A stretch of DNA of 64,000 nucleotides from Aequorivita todarodis (GCF_028561335.1 NZ_JAQQTG010000003.1:22659-86658); one strand, 5' to 3'. Shown: positions 26,938 through 35,266, numbered from the stretch's first letter. A program made the numbers and translations. Notes: generated from the sequence alone by a model not told the origin.

Positions 26938-27096
26938 ATGCAAACAATATTGGTTTTAATAACGTTTTCGCTTGCCACGGGCTTTTTGCTTAAAAAGTTT
27001 GTTTGGAACCCCATTTTTGAGTCACGCCAAAACTCTGGCGGTACTTTGGACGGCGGAAAAACCAAATGCGGCAAGAAAGATTGTGGTTGCCACTAA
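26938..27096 (+). CDS. FeoB-associated Cys-rich membrane protein, copy 2
   Basis: 52 residues: MQTILVLITFSLATGFLL membrane helix, WNP motif, Gly/Lys-rich tail and terminal Cys cluster (KCGKKDCGCH). It is a paralogue of the 47-residue protein at 26556 with a longer, more Cys-rich tail. Ends one base before the stop of the convergent gene at 27098. Inferred to assist the neighbouring FeoB. Confidence 0.8.
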   Translation: MQTILVLITFSLATGFLLKKFVWNPIFESRQNSGGTLDGGKTKCGKKDCGCH

Positions 27097-27097
27097 A

Positions 27098-27514
27098 CTA
27101 ATTGTTCTTCTCTTCACAAATCAATAACACATAGCCTTTATCTTTCCCAGTGCTTTCTGAGGTTGGGTATGGATTGAGCGTTAGCCCGTTAATGGAAAAC
27201 GCGCTGGAGCTATAAAGATTTGTATTTTTTTCCTCTCCGGGCCTTACCTCGCCAAAAGTCAAAAGTTTTTCTTCAGATTTTCCGTTTGCGGTAACCTTTG
27301 CCTTTACAATGGCACGCCCCGCCCAGATGCAGTTAACGCCTTCGGGACAGCGGGAATCTTCAACCACTTCCATAAACTTGACGGCAACACCTTTCAAAAC
27401 TACAGTTTCCCCTTTGGGAATTTTCACGCCAATTTTTGGGGTTTCTGCGGAATCTTCCTGCCCAAAGGCAAAGGTTGAAAAAAGAATTATAATGGCTAAA
27501 AGTGAATTTTTCAT
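27098..27514 (-). CDS. Exported protein of unknown function with CPxxVxCxWAG motif
   Basis: 138 residues with a clear signal peptide (MKNSLLAIIILFSTFAFGQ). The mature part is beta-rich and carries two cysteines in the SRCPEGVNCIWAG segment (near 57-69), a motif I have seen in other small exported Bacteroidota proteins of unknown role. The pair may form a disulfide or bind metal. It is convergent with the feo cluster, with a single base between the stops, so transcripts overlap. Confidence 0.7.
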   Translation of the reverse strand: MKNSLLAIIILFSTFAFGQEDSAETPKIGVKIPKGETVVLKGVAVKFMEVVEDSRCPEGVNCIWAGRAIVKAKVTANGKSEEKLLTFGEVRPGEEKNTNLYSSSAFSINGLTLNPYPTSESTGKDKGYVLLICEEKNN

Positions 27515-27615
27515 CGTTGTAAGTTTTTCAATTTTAAAGATACATTAAAAAATAATGCCAGAAATTTCAGAAATCTTAAAATGACTGTTTGGATTTTTCA
27601 GAATAGGTGCTTTCG

Positions 27616-27984
27616 TTATTTCACCTCTGTTTGATAAAACACTTCAAGATTCTCGGCCGTGCGGTTAAATTCGGCCTTTACGGCTTTCATCCCAATAAGC
27701 CCGCCGGACATTCCGGAAGAGCCGTTCAAAAGTTTTACGGTTAGTTTATTTTCTGAAACGAGGTATAAAAGTTCGTGCTTATGATAGCTCACAAAAGCAC
27801 CAAAAAGAATCCGCTGGATTCGGCTGCCCTTTTCGTAACTTGTCTTGTTGCCAAAGTGCCCCAAATTCTTAAAACCTTTTCGGAAGAAAAATTCATCCGA
27901 AACTTCCTTTATTTTGTCCGGTTCGTTCCCTTCAAAATGATATTCGAAGGCAATTCCATTGTTTACCGCTTTTAAAAACTGCAT
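27616..27984 (-). CDS. Hypothetical protein
   Basis: About 122 residues from the ATG at 27984 (MQFLKAVNNG); an earlier ATG at 28038, directly after the Nramp stop, would add 18 residues and cannot be excluded. No signal peptide or membrane helix. The sequence contains a Gly-rich SSGMSGGLIGMKA stretch near residue 90. No family recognised. It is co-directional with and immediately downstream of the Nramp gene, so co-transcription is likely. Confidence 0.6.
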   Translation of the reverse strand: MQFLKAVNNGIAFEYHFEGNEPDKIKEVSDEFFFRKGFKNLGHFGNKTSYEKGSRIQRILFGAFVSYHKHELLYLVSENKLTVKLLNGSSGMSGGLIGMKAVKAEFNRTAENLEVFYQTEVK

Positions 27985-28040
27985 CTTTTTTTTGAGGAAA
28001 ATTACTTTCTTATTTTTAATTATGCAACCCCCGAACAATT

Positions 28041-29921
28041 CTAAACTATAAAAACAGGAATATTCACTTTATGCCGAACGCTATCAACTGTGGTTCCAAG
28101 CAATAGGTCTTTTAGCCCGGTATGCCCGTGCCCGCCCAGAATCAGCAAATCAAAATTGGCTGCGTTCACGATTTTTGGAATACTCTTTTTAGGGGAGCCA
28201 AAGCCAAGTTTCACCGAAACCTTGAAGCCTTTTGCTTCGAGTTTTTGTTTATAGGTATTCAAAAATGCCTCATCGCTTTCGGTTTCGTAATCGTCTATTT
28301 CGTCTCCGTAAATCATTGCTCCGGGCGTTTCTACAATATGAATTAGGGTGTATTCGGCATCCTTTCCGCCAAGTTGCAGTGCCGCGGAAATACTCTTTTC
28401 ATCCGAGGTGGAAAAATCCACGGGAACCGCAATTTTTTTATAGGCAAGCGGTTGCGCCAGTTCATCAACCTTGGCATCGAGAATGTGCGGGACCATTTTT
28501 CGTTTTTCAGATTTTATATCCCTCACGGTAGTTTTGAAAGTTATATAAATCAGTAAAACCGCCGCTCCAATTGCCGCAGGAACTACCAAAGTCCAAATGT
28601 AGATTGGGTTGTTGGCAGTTGTGAGCCAACCGGTAATTTCATCATACACCAACTTTGCGTTCAAACCAACGATTATTAGGGTTATTACCCAAGAAGCAAT
28701 CCGCAAGGGCCATTTAATTTCAAAACCGTTCATTAGTTTTTTACTGCTTACGAAATGGATCAAAGGGATTATTGCAAACCCAAGTTGCAGGCTGAGCACT
28801 ACCTGGCTCAAGACCAGTAACTTTCCGGTACCGGTTTCTCCGAAATATATCACCGTGAACAATGCAGGAATAATGGCGAGCATGCGCGTAATCAATCGGC
28901 GTACCCAAGGCTGGATTCGCAAATTCAAATGCCCTTCCATTACAATCTGTCCTGCCAAAGTTCCCGTGAGTGTACTGCTCTGTCCCGCCGCAATTAAGGC
29001 AATGGCGAAAAAGGCAGGTGCTATTTTTGTTCCTAACAACCCTTCCAACAATTTATGTGCATCCTGAATTTCAGCCACTTCATACAGCCCGTTTTTATGA
29101 AAAACTGCCGCCGCGAGTATTAAAATAGCGGCATTTACAAAAAAGGCAAGATTGAGCGCTATGGCGGAATCTATAAAATTGAATCTTAAGGCCTGTTTGA
29201 TGCCCTTTTTAGTGCGTTCAATCTTTCGGGATTGTACGAGGGAAGAATGTAAATAGAGGTTGTGCGGCATTACCGTGGCACCAATGATACCAATTGCAAT
29301 ATACAACGCGGCGCTGTTGGGAAGGGAGGGAATAAAACCGGCCATCAGATCGCCCATATCGGGCTTCGCAAAAAACATTTCAATAATGAAAGAACATCCG
29401 ATGATAAAAATAAGGCCGATGATAAAAACTTCCATTTTGCGCATGCCCATATTCAAAAGAAAAAGCAATAGAAAAGTATCCAAAGCGGTTATGGAAACCC
29501 CCCAGATCATCGGGAGTCCGAAAAGGAGATTTAACCCGATTGCCATCCCGATTACCTCGGCCAGATCGCAGGCCACGATTGCAATTTCTGCCAAAATGTA
29601 TAGAATGAAATTTACAAAGGGATTGTAAGCCTCGCGCGAGGCCTGGGCCAAGTCGCGCCCGCGTACCACGCCCAAACGCGCGCAAAGGCTTTGCAGCAGC
29701 AGCGCCATAATGTTGCTCATCAGCAAGACCCAAAGCAGCTTATAGCCAAATTGGCTTCCTCCCGCAATGTCTGTGGCCCAGTTGCCGGGATCCATATAGC
29801 CCACACTCACTAAATAGGCGGGGCCCAGAAAAGCGAGCAGGCGTTTCCAAGCAGATTTTTTGCCTGAGGTTTCTATTGTGCCGTGAACCTCTTCAAGGGA
29901 TTCATGTCTTCCTCGTTTCAT
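28041..29921 (-). CDS. Nramp-family divalent metal transporter fused to a UspA domain
   Basis: 626 residues. The N-terminal ~450 residues are an Nramp transporter: DPGNWATD (about 44-51) and MPHNLYLHSS (about 222-231) supply the metal-binding motifs, with about eleven membrane helices. The C-terminal ~150 residues form a universal stress protein domain (KKIAVPVDFS; LLILGGHGHTGLKDLLLGTT; VNIPVFIV) that likely binds a nucleotide through the G-x2-G-x9-G(S/T) loop. Nramp proteins import Mn(II) or Fe(II) with protons. The neighbouring DtxR-type regulator and TroA-type ABC genes favour manganese. Fusion to UspA suggests nucleotide control of transport (inference). Confidence 0.9.
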   Translation of the reverse strand: MKRGRHESLEEVHGTIETSGKKSAWKRLLAFLGPAYLVSVGYMDPGNWATDIAGGSQFGYKLLWVLLMSNIMALLLQSLCARLGVVRGRDLAQASREAYNPFVNFILYILAEIAIVACDLAEVIGMAIGLNLLFGLPMIWGVSITALDTFLLLFLLNMGMRKMEVFIIGLIFIIGCSFIIEMFFAKPDMGDLMAGFIPSLPNSAALYIAIGIIGATVMPHNLYLHSSLVQSRKIERTKKGIKQALRFNFIDSAIALNLAFFVNAAILILAAAVFHKNGLYEVAEIQDAHKLLEGLLGTKIAPAFFAIALIAAGQSSTLTGTLAGQIVMEGHLNLRIQPWVRRLITRMLAIIPALFTVIYFGETGTGKLLVLSQVVLSLQLGFAIIPLIHFVSSKKLMNGFEIKWPLRIASWVITLIIVGLNAKLVYDEITGWLTTANNPIYIWTLVVPAAIGAAVLLIYITFKTTVRDIKSEKRKMVPHILDAKVDELAQPLAYKKIAVPVDFSTSDEKSISAALQLGGKDAEYTLIHIVETPGAMIYGDEIDDYETESDEAFLNTYKQKLEAKGFKVSVKLGFGSPKKSIPKIVNAANFDLLILGGHGHTGLKDLLLGTTVDSVRHKVNIPVFIV

Positions 29922-30040
29922 TTTTTTTAATAATAGATGCGTAGTCCGTGATAGTTTTCAAAATTTTTAGCTTCGATCTTATCTTCCCATTTCACTATTT
30001 TAAATAGAATAATTTGAGGTAGGTAGAAGTGTTTATAGTT

Positions 30041-31201
30041 TCAACCCCGAAAAAGGAAAAAATCCTCTTTCATGGGTTCAATTTTTTCGTCTTTGTTATT
30101 GATAATGTACTCCAGCGATTTTTCAGTAAAAGCCAAGCCTTTTTCAGTAAGGAAAACTATATCGTTTTCTATTTCCACAAGATTGTTTTTTACGGCCAAA
30201 TCCAATACGGTTCTTGCACGAACGGCCTGCCAGTTTATATGCTCCTGCAAATGATTTATGTGCCTTTCACTTTCTTCCTCATGCCGATTTAAGTGAAGAA
30301 GAAATGTTATGAGTGAAACCTCGATGCGTTGTTGTTTTTGGCGGTAGAGTACCGAAATAAGTCCTTTTTTTGGAGCGAAAAGATAAACAGCCAAAAAGAT
30401 AACGCCCAAGGTAGTGGCGATGGAGCCGGAGATGGAAGCATCGAGAATATTAGCTACCCAATATCCCGAAATGGCCGAAAAGACGCCAAATAATAGGGAA
30501 AGCCAAATCATTTTTTTTAAGTCCTCGGTTAGCAAATAGGCCGTGGCGGCAGGTGCTATCATTAAAGCTACCACTAATATTGCGCCCACGGCATCAAAGG
30601 CACCAACGACGGTAATGGATGAAACCGACATTAACCCATAATGCATAACCACTGGTGAAATTCCCAGCACTGAAGATAGCCCGGCATCAAAGGTGGTTAC
30701 CTTTAATTCCTTGAAAAATAGTAGGAGAAGGCTTATGGTTATCATTAAAATGCTTCCCATAACCCACAGGGATTTCGGGCCCCAATCCGAGCCACCCAAC
30801 ATAAGTCTGTCAAAGGGCGCGAAGGCGAGTTCGCCCAATAAAACGGCGTCAACATCCAGATGCACATCGTTCGCATTTTTCGCAATAAGGATAACCCCGA
30901 TGCTAAACAAAACCGGAAAAACAAGGCCTATGGCGGTATCTTCCTTTACCAATCCAGTTTTCTGGATAAATTCCACTAAAACCACGGTAATCACTCCAGT
31001 GAATGCCGCCAAAAGAATAAGTAAGGGGGAATTCAAATCCTGCGTTATAAAAAACCCGATGACGATGCCCGGAAGAATGGCGTGGCTAATGGCATCGCTT
31101 ATCAGTGCCATTTTCCGAAGCACCAAAAACACGCCAGGAATGGCGCAGGCCATAGCCACAATGGCCGCAATAAGCTGTATTTCAATCTGCGGGTTACTCA
31201 T
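30041..31201 (-). CDS. Metal ABC transporter permease with C-terminal winged-helix-like tail (second permease)
   Basis: 386 residues. The first ~285 residues are a TroC/ZnuB-type permease with about eight or nine membrane helices (ISDAISHAILPGIVIGF near the start, as in the family). The last ~100 residues are soluble, with a pattern typical of a winged-helix fold (LLHLNRHEEE...ARTVLDLAVKNNLVEIENDIVFLTEKG, broken here). Its start overlaps the end of the other permease by 8 bases, so the pair forms a heterodimeric channel. Substrate inferred as Mn(II) or Zn(II). Confidence 0.88.
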   Translation of the reverse strand: MSNPQIEIQLIAAIVAMACAIPGVFLVLRKMALISDAISHAILPGIVIGFFITQDLNSPLLILLAAFTGVITVVLVEFIQKTGLVKEDTAIGLVFPVLFSIGVILIAKNANDVHLDVDAVLLGELAFAPFDRLMLGGSDWGPKSLWVMGSILMITISLLLLFFKELKVTTFDAGLSSVLGISPVVMHYGLMSVSSITVVGAFDAVGAILVVALMIAPAATAYLLTEDLKKMIWLSLLFGVFSAISGYWVANILDASISGSIATTLGVIFLAVYLFAPKKGLISVLYRQKQQRIEVSLITFLLHLNRHEEESERHINHLQEHINWQAVRARTVLDLAVKNNLVEIENDIVFLTEKGLAFTEKSLEYIINNKDEKIEPMKEDFFLFRG

Positions 31202-32309
31202 TTTTTTGCTGATTATACATTTCCTGTGCCTGTTTATAGCCCTTGGGGGTCATTGCCCATTGCTGTCCCTCAATGGATATCCAGCCTTCGTGCTCTAACT
31301 TTTTAAGCGAATCTCTTGTGTAACCTTGAAAGTTGTTGAGAATACGAATGGCGTGCGGATGCGAAATATTCTCGTGGTCCTGTGCAATTCCGTACATAAA
31401 TTGAAGGGTTTTCATCAGTTTTAGATCGGTACGGTTTTTACGAAAACGTATTTCGCGGAACAATAGTCCCCGCTTCGGAGAAAATATAAAGGAGAATAAA
31501 ACGAATGCGCCGGCAACCAAAACGATTACAGGACCAGTGGAAAGATTGTTCTGGCTGGCGCTAATGGCCGTGCCGAATACCCCTGAAAAGGCTCCAATCA
31601 AGGCCGAGAGCAAAACCATAGTGCCCAGATTGTTGGTCCATTGGCGTGACGCGGCCGCTGGAGCAAGCAGGATGGCGCTCATCAAGACCACGCCCACGGT
31701 CTGCAGGCCTAAAACTATGGCCAATACTATTAAGAAGGTAATCAGCACGTCTATAAATTTTGTGTTGAAACCCAGGGTTTTGGTATAGTCTGCATCAAAA
31801 AGTAGTATTTTGAATTCCTTCCAAAAGAGAAGCATTACGAAAAGTGAAATTCCGGTAACGGTAATCATCAATTTCACATCACTTTCCACAAGTGTTGCAG
31901 CTTGTCCAAAGAGGTATTTGTCCAGTCCTGCCTGATTGGCGTTGGGTTGTTTTTGAATGAAAGTAAGCAACAACATCCCAAAACCGAAAAAAATGGAAAG
32001 TATCAGCCCCAGGGCCGTGTCGCTTTTTAAATGTGTTTTTGAAGTAATGCCCCGAATCCAAAAAGTTCCTATCAAACCACTCACCAACGCCCCCAACAAT
32101 AGCGTTCCAGAATCTTTGGCGCCAGTAATCAAAAAGGCCAAAGCGATGCCCGGAAGAGCCGCGTGTGAAATTGCATCTCCCAATAAACTCTCCTTTCGAA
32201 GTACCGCAAAACTGCCCAACATCCCGCAAATAGCGCCCAATACCGCCGTCCCCAGCGTTATGGTGCGCAGGGTGTAATCGGTCCAGAGTAAGTTGAAATA
32301 TTCTTGCAT
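31194..32309 (-). CDS. Metal ABC transporter permease with C-terminal winged-helix-like tail (first permease)
   Basis: 371 residues; membrane part about 1-275 with the family motif GDAISHAALPGIALAF near residue 43. The C-terminal ~80 residues form a soluble helical segment followed by a wing-like strand pair (YTRDSLKKLEHEGWISIEG, then MTPKGYKQA), reminiscent of MarR/DtxR winged helices. It pairs with the second permease downstream. It is separated from its ATPase gene by a four-helix-bundle gene and repeat arrays. Confidence 0.88.
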   Translation of the reverse strand: MQEYFNLLWTDYTLRTITLGTAVLGAICGMLGSFAVLRKESLLGDAISHAALPGIALAFLITGAKDSGTLLLGALVSGLIGTFWIRGITSKTHLKSDTALGLILSIFFGFGMLLLTFIQKQPNANQAGLDKYLFGQAATLVESDVKLMITVTGISLFVMLLFWKEFKILLFDADYTKTLGFNTKFIDVLITFLIVLAIVLGLQTVGVVLMSAILLAPAAASRQWTNNLGTMVLLSALIGAFSGVFGTAISASQNNLSTGPVIVLVAGAFVLFSFIFSPKRGLLFREIRFRKNRTDLKLMKTLQFMYGIAQDHENISHPHAIRILNNFQGYTRDSLKKLEHEGWISIEGQQWAMTPKGYKQAQEMYNQQKNE

Positions 32310-32332
32310 TTTTGTTGACAGTTTTTTTTAGT

Positions 32333-32359
32333 CGGTGGTCTTTAGTCGGTAGTCGGTAG
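32333..32359 (+). repeat. TAGTCGG heptamer array, plus orientation
   Basis: Imperfect run of GTCGGTGGTCTTTAGTCGGTAGTCGGTAG-type units just upstream of the first permease. It faces the TAGACGG array at 32417 in opposite orientation, about 58 bases away. Confidence 0.6.
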
Positions 32360-32416
32360 TGGGTTTGGTCTTGGGTTTGTTATTTGGTACTTTATTATTT
32401 CAAATTTTTCTATCAT

Positions 32417-32454
32417 CTACCGTCTACCGTCTACCGTCTACCGACTACCGTCTA
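32417..32454 (-). repeat. TAGACGG/TAGTCGG heptamer array at the four-helix gene stop
   Basis: Five to six tandem 7-base units on the minus strand (TAGACGG, TAGTCGG, then three TAGACGG). The first TAG of the array is the stop codon of the four-helix-bundle gene. Confidence 0.75.
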
Positions 32455-32460
32455 TTTATT
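32441..32460. repeat. 20-bp direct repeat, copy A
   Basis: CCGACTACCGTCTATTTATT; matches 32881-32900 at 18 of 20 positions, exactly 440 bases apart. Each copy spans the stop codon and last codon of the gene that ends there plus the adjoining heptamer array. Confidence 0.8.
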
Positions 32461-32820
32461 TTTTTTAAGATATTTTTGGAGTGAAATCGTCATTTTCGCT
32501 AATTCTGATAGTTTTATTCTTGCGGCCTTATCATCATCTTCCGTGATAAAACCTTGCCTTTTAGCAATGGTAGAGCACACAACGCATTCTTTTGATGAAT
32601 CCCAAGCCATTTGTAAATATCTGTTGAATTGCGTATCGGTATCACCAGCTCCTTCCGCTATATTTAATGGAATGGAAACCGATGCTCTTTTGTATTGCGA
32701 CGTTAAACCGTACAATTCATCTTTAGGAAATTTTTTCGTAATTGAATACACATCATCCACAAAATCCAGTGATTTTTGATAAACCGTCAATTCTTCAAAT
32801 TTAAATTTAGGATTTTCCAT
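32452..32820 (-). CDS. Four-helix-bundle (23S rRNA intervening-sequence type) protein
   Basis: 122 residues, all helical, with family hallmarks: KFEELTVYQKSLDFV at the N-terminus, YGLTSQYKRASVSIPLNIAEG in the middle (SIPLNIAEG is diagnostic) and FNRYLQMAWDSSKE after it. These proteins were first found in insertions within 23S rRNA genes and are widespread as stand-alone genes in Bacteroidota; function is unknown, and relatives assemble as homo-pentamers. It interrupts the metal ABC transporter operon and is framed by heptamer arrays and 20-bp direct repeats. Its TAG stop is part of the downstream array. Confidence 0.88.
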   Translation of the reverse strand: MENPKFKFEELTVYQKSLDFVDDVYSITKKFPKDELYGLTSQYKRASVSIPLNIAEGAGDTDTQFNRYLQMAWDSSKECVVCSTIAKRQGFITEDDDKAARIKLSELAKMTISLQKYLKKNK

Positions 32821-32852
32821 AACTGTATCTTTTTACAAATCATTAAATTCTA

Positions 32853-32894
32853 CCGTCCACCCTCTACCGTCTATCGACTACCGACTACCAACTA
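32853..32894 (-). repeat. Heptamer array at the ABC ATPase gene stop
   Basis: Minus-strand units related to TAGTCGG/TAGACGG (TAGTTGG, TAGTCGG, TAGTCGA, TAGACGG, TAGAGGG and variants). The leading TAG is the stop codon of the ATPase gene, mirroring the arrangement at the four-helix gene. Confidence 0.7.
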
Positions 32895-32900
32895 TTTATT
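32881..32900. repeat. 20-bp direct repeat, copy B
   Basis: CCGACTACCAACTATTTATT; 18 of 20 identical to 32441-32460. It spans the last codons of the ABC ATPase gene and the start of its array. Confidence 0.8.
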
Positions 32901-33632
32901 AACCGCCACCTTATAATTAATCCCATACGTCTTGGTAAGGTTATCATCATTAAAAATATCCTTCACCGGTCCCGTGGCTATTTTCTTCACATTTAAAAAT
33001 GTTACCCAATCAAAGTATTCGGGAACGGTCTGCAAATCGTGATGCACCACGACTACCGTTTTTCCCGCCTTGCGCAATTCCTTTAAAATATTGATGATGG
33101 CAATTTCGGTAGTAGCATCAACACCTTGGAAGGGTTCGTCCATAAAATAAATGGAAGCATCCTGTGCCAAGGCCCTTGCCAGAAAAACCCGTTGCTGCTG
33201 TCCGCCGCTCAATTGGCTTATTTGTCTGTTTTTATAGGGAAGCATTCCCACCTTTTCCATGGATTCCAAGGCAATCTTTTTCTCTTTCTGCCCCGGGCGC
33301 TTTATCCATCCCAAACTGCCGTAGGTGCCCATCATCACCACATCAAGGGCCGTGGTGGGGAAATCCCAGTCCACGCTTCCCTTTTGGGGAACGTACGCTA
33401 CCAATTTTCGTTGCTTGGCATACGGTTTTCCGAATATGGAAATGGTACCCGCAATAGGTTTAATAATGCCTAAAATAGCTTTTATAAGCGTAGATTTTCC
33501 AGCGCCGTTGGGGCCCACGATTGCCATTAGCACCCCTTCGGGAACCGATAGGTCTATGTCCCACAAGACGGGTTTATAGTTGTAGGCTACGGTAAGGTCG
33601 TCTATCTGTACTGCCAGGCTTTGATTTTCCAT
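32892..33632 (-). CDS. Metal ABC transporter ATP-binding protein
   Basis: 246 residues. Walker [10 protein letters not shown] (about 39-47), signature LSGGQQQR (about 141-148) and Walker B IYFMDEPF (about 161-168) are intact. It belongs to the Mn/Zn-type ATPases that power TroA/ZnuA-dependent import. It lies 20 bases after the binding-protein gene; its permeases follow after the inserted four-helix gene. Confidence 0.93.
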   Translation of the reverse strand: MENQSLAVQIDDLTVAYNYKPVLWDIDLSVPEGVLMAIVGPNGAGKSTLIKAILGIIKPIAGTISIFGKPYAKQRKLVAYVPQKGSVDWDFPTTALDVVMMGTYGSLGWIKRPGQKEKKIALESMEKVGMLPYKNRQISQLSGGQQQRVFLARALAQDASIYFMDEPFQGVDATTEIAIINILKELRKAGKTVVVVHHDLQTVPEYFDWVTFLNVKKIATGPVKDIFNDDNLTKTYGINYKVAVNK

Positions 33633-33652
33633 GTTTGGTGCTGTTTATCTAT

Positions 33653-34558
33653 TTATTTCAGCGCGTTTACGATAGTGTTTACGTTGTATTTAAACATCCC
33701 GATATACGTGCCTTCCTCGGTCCCAGGGTCGCCGAGCGCATCACTATAGAGCGAGCCGCCGATTTCTACCTCGTGGTTCTTTGAAAGTACTGCCTGTTGC
33801 AGTGCCTCGATGGTTCTTCGGGGTACGGAACTTTCCACGAAAATGGCTTTTATGTTGTTCTGAATGATAAATTCCGAAAGGTTCTGAACGTCTTTTACGC
33901 CCGCTTCGGTAGCGGTGGAAATTCCCTGCAATCCCACCACTTGAAAATCGTACGCCTTTCCAAAATAATTGAAGGCATCGTGGGCGGTAACCAAAATTCG
34001 CTTTTCCGGAGGAAGCGTCGCGATAATGGCCTTGACTTCACTTTCAAGAGCGTCCAATTTTTTCTGATAATCTTTGTTGTTTTCGAAATAGCTTTCGGCA
34101 TTTTCGGGATCTGCTTTTGAAAGCTCGTCGGTTACAATTTGTGCAAACTGCTTAAAGAATTGAATATTGAACCAAACGTGCGGATCGTAATTTGAGGCGA
34201 AATATTCCGAAGAAATCAATTCCTGATTCGGCAACTTATCTCCCAGGGAAACGGTATTTTTTTGCCCTTCCATTTTTTCGAAAATATCCACCAGTTTTCC
34301 TTCCAGATGCAGGCCGCTGTAAAAAATAATGTCGGCCTCGTAAAGTTTTGACACATCGCCCTCACTCGCCTTGTAAAGATGCGGATCTACGCCAGCGCCC
34401 ATCAAACCTTGCAATGAAACGTGCTCGCCGCCAATTTCAGAAACCAGGTCGGTAAGCATGGTCGTGGTGGTGACAACCTTTAGTTTGCCATTGTCTTCGG
34501 GCGCATTGTTGCAGCCAAAGGCGGAAGCAAAAAGGATTAGGACTATAAATTTTTTCAT
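33653..34558 (-). CDS. TroA-like metal-binding lipoprotein of the ABC transporter
   Basis: 301 residues with a lipoprotein signal (ILFASAFGCNN, Cys at 16). Metal ligands of the cluster A-I family are visible: His in DPHLYK, His in DPHVWFN, His in TAHDAFNYF and Asp in DALGDPGT. The His-rich loop typical of zinc-specific ZnuA is absent, which fits Mn(II) as well as or better than Zn(II). It captures metal at the outer face of the inner membrane. Directly after the DtxR-type regulator gene (46 bases) and before the ATPase. Confidence 0.9.
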   Translation of the reverse strand: MKKFIVLILFASAFGCNNAPEDNGKLKVVTTTTMLTDLVSEIGGEHVSLQGLMGAGVDPHLYKASEGDVSKLYEADIIFYSGLHLEGKLVDIFEKMEGQKNTVSLGDKLPNQELISSEYFASNYDPHVWFNIQFFKQFAQIVTDELSKADPENAESYFENNKDYQKKLDALESEVKAIIATLPPEKRILVTAHDAFNYFGKAYDFQVVGLQGISTATEAGVKDVQNLSEFIIQNNIKAIFVESSVPRRTIEALQQAVLSKNHEVEIGGSLYSDALGDPGTEEGTYIGMFKYNVNTIVNALK

Positions 34559-34604
34559 TTTTAGTTTCTTTTAATTTGAAAAAGACATTTCCGAAGAAAA
34601 CCTG

Positions 34605-35261
34605 TTAAAGCGTTTGTACGTAAAGATTTTCCGCTATTTTATGTGAAATGAAAAACTGATCGTTCCCCACTTGGATTACCATGGAACCGTCAAAAAATTC
34701 CTTGCCCAAAACCTTGATTTTGGTGCCGATGCTTATTTTCTTTTTATCGAGATATTGCAGAAACTCGGGGCTGGATTCTTTCACGCCCACGCAAACGCCC
34801 TGTTCGTTTTTTTCGATTTCAGAGAGCAATTTCTTTTCCGTGCGTTTCAGTACGCCGTGCTTGTCTGGGATGGGGTCGCCGTGGGGATCAAAATCGGGGC
34901 TGCCCAAGTATTTGTCGAGGCGGGTAATGAGTTCGTCCGACTGTATGTGCTCCAGTTGCTCGGCTATATCGTGGACCTCGTCCCAATGAAAATGTAGCTT
35001 TTCAACCAAAAACACTTCCCACAGCCTATGCTTTCTTATCACGTTTGCGGCTATCTTTTTCCCTTTCTCGGTTAGTTGTGTCCCTTTATACCGCTTATAG
35101 ATGACCAACTTTTTTTCTGCCAATTTTTGAATCATATCCGTCACGGAAGAGGGTTTGGTATCCATACTTTCGGCAATGGCATTGGTGCTTACTTCCCCAG
35201 TGCTTTCGTGCTCCAAATGAAAGATGGCTTTCAAATAATTTTCTTCGGCTAATGTAAACAT
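34605..35261 (-). CDS. DtxR/MntR-family metal-dependent transcriptional regulator
   Basis: 218 residues: winged-helix DNA-binding domain (about 1-70; TNAIAESMDTKPSSVTDMIQKL split here), metal-binding/dimerisation domain with His/Glu-rich RKHRLWEVFL and HDIAEQLEHI (about 75-140), and a C-terminal FeoA/SH3-like domain (about 145-218). Members repress metal uptake when Mn(II) or Fe(II) is bound. It is the first gene of the ABC metal-import operon, so autoregulation is expected; a perfect TACCTTTG box and an inverted repeat lie just upstream. Confidence 0.9.
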   Translation of the reverse strand: MFTLAEENYLKAIFHLEHESTGEVSTNAIAESMDTKPSSVTDMIQKLAEKKLVIYKRYKGTQLTEKGKKIAANVIRKHRLWEVFLVEKLHFHWDEVHDIAEQLEHIQSDELITRLDKYLGSPDFDPHGDPIPDKHGVLKRTEKKLLSEIEKNEQGVCVGVKESSPEFLQYLDKKKISIGTKIKVLGKEFFDGSMVIQVGNDQFFISHKIAENLYVQTL

Positions 35262-35266
35262 AGGTA

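Noticed and set aside
32452..32820. Four-helix-bundle gene as a sign of a 23S rRNA intervening sequence
   Set aside because: No rRNA sequence surrounds it; both sides are metal ABC transporter genes.
32417..32894. Heptamer arrays read as a CRISPR array
   Set aside because: Units are 7 bases and tandem with no spacers, and no cas genes are present.
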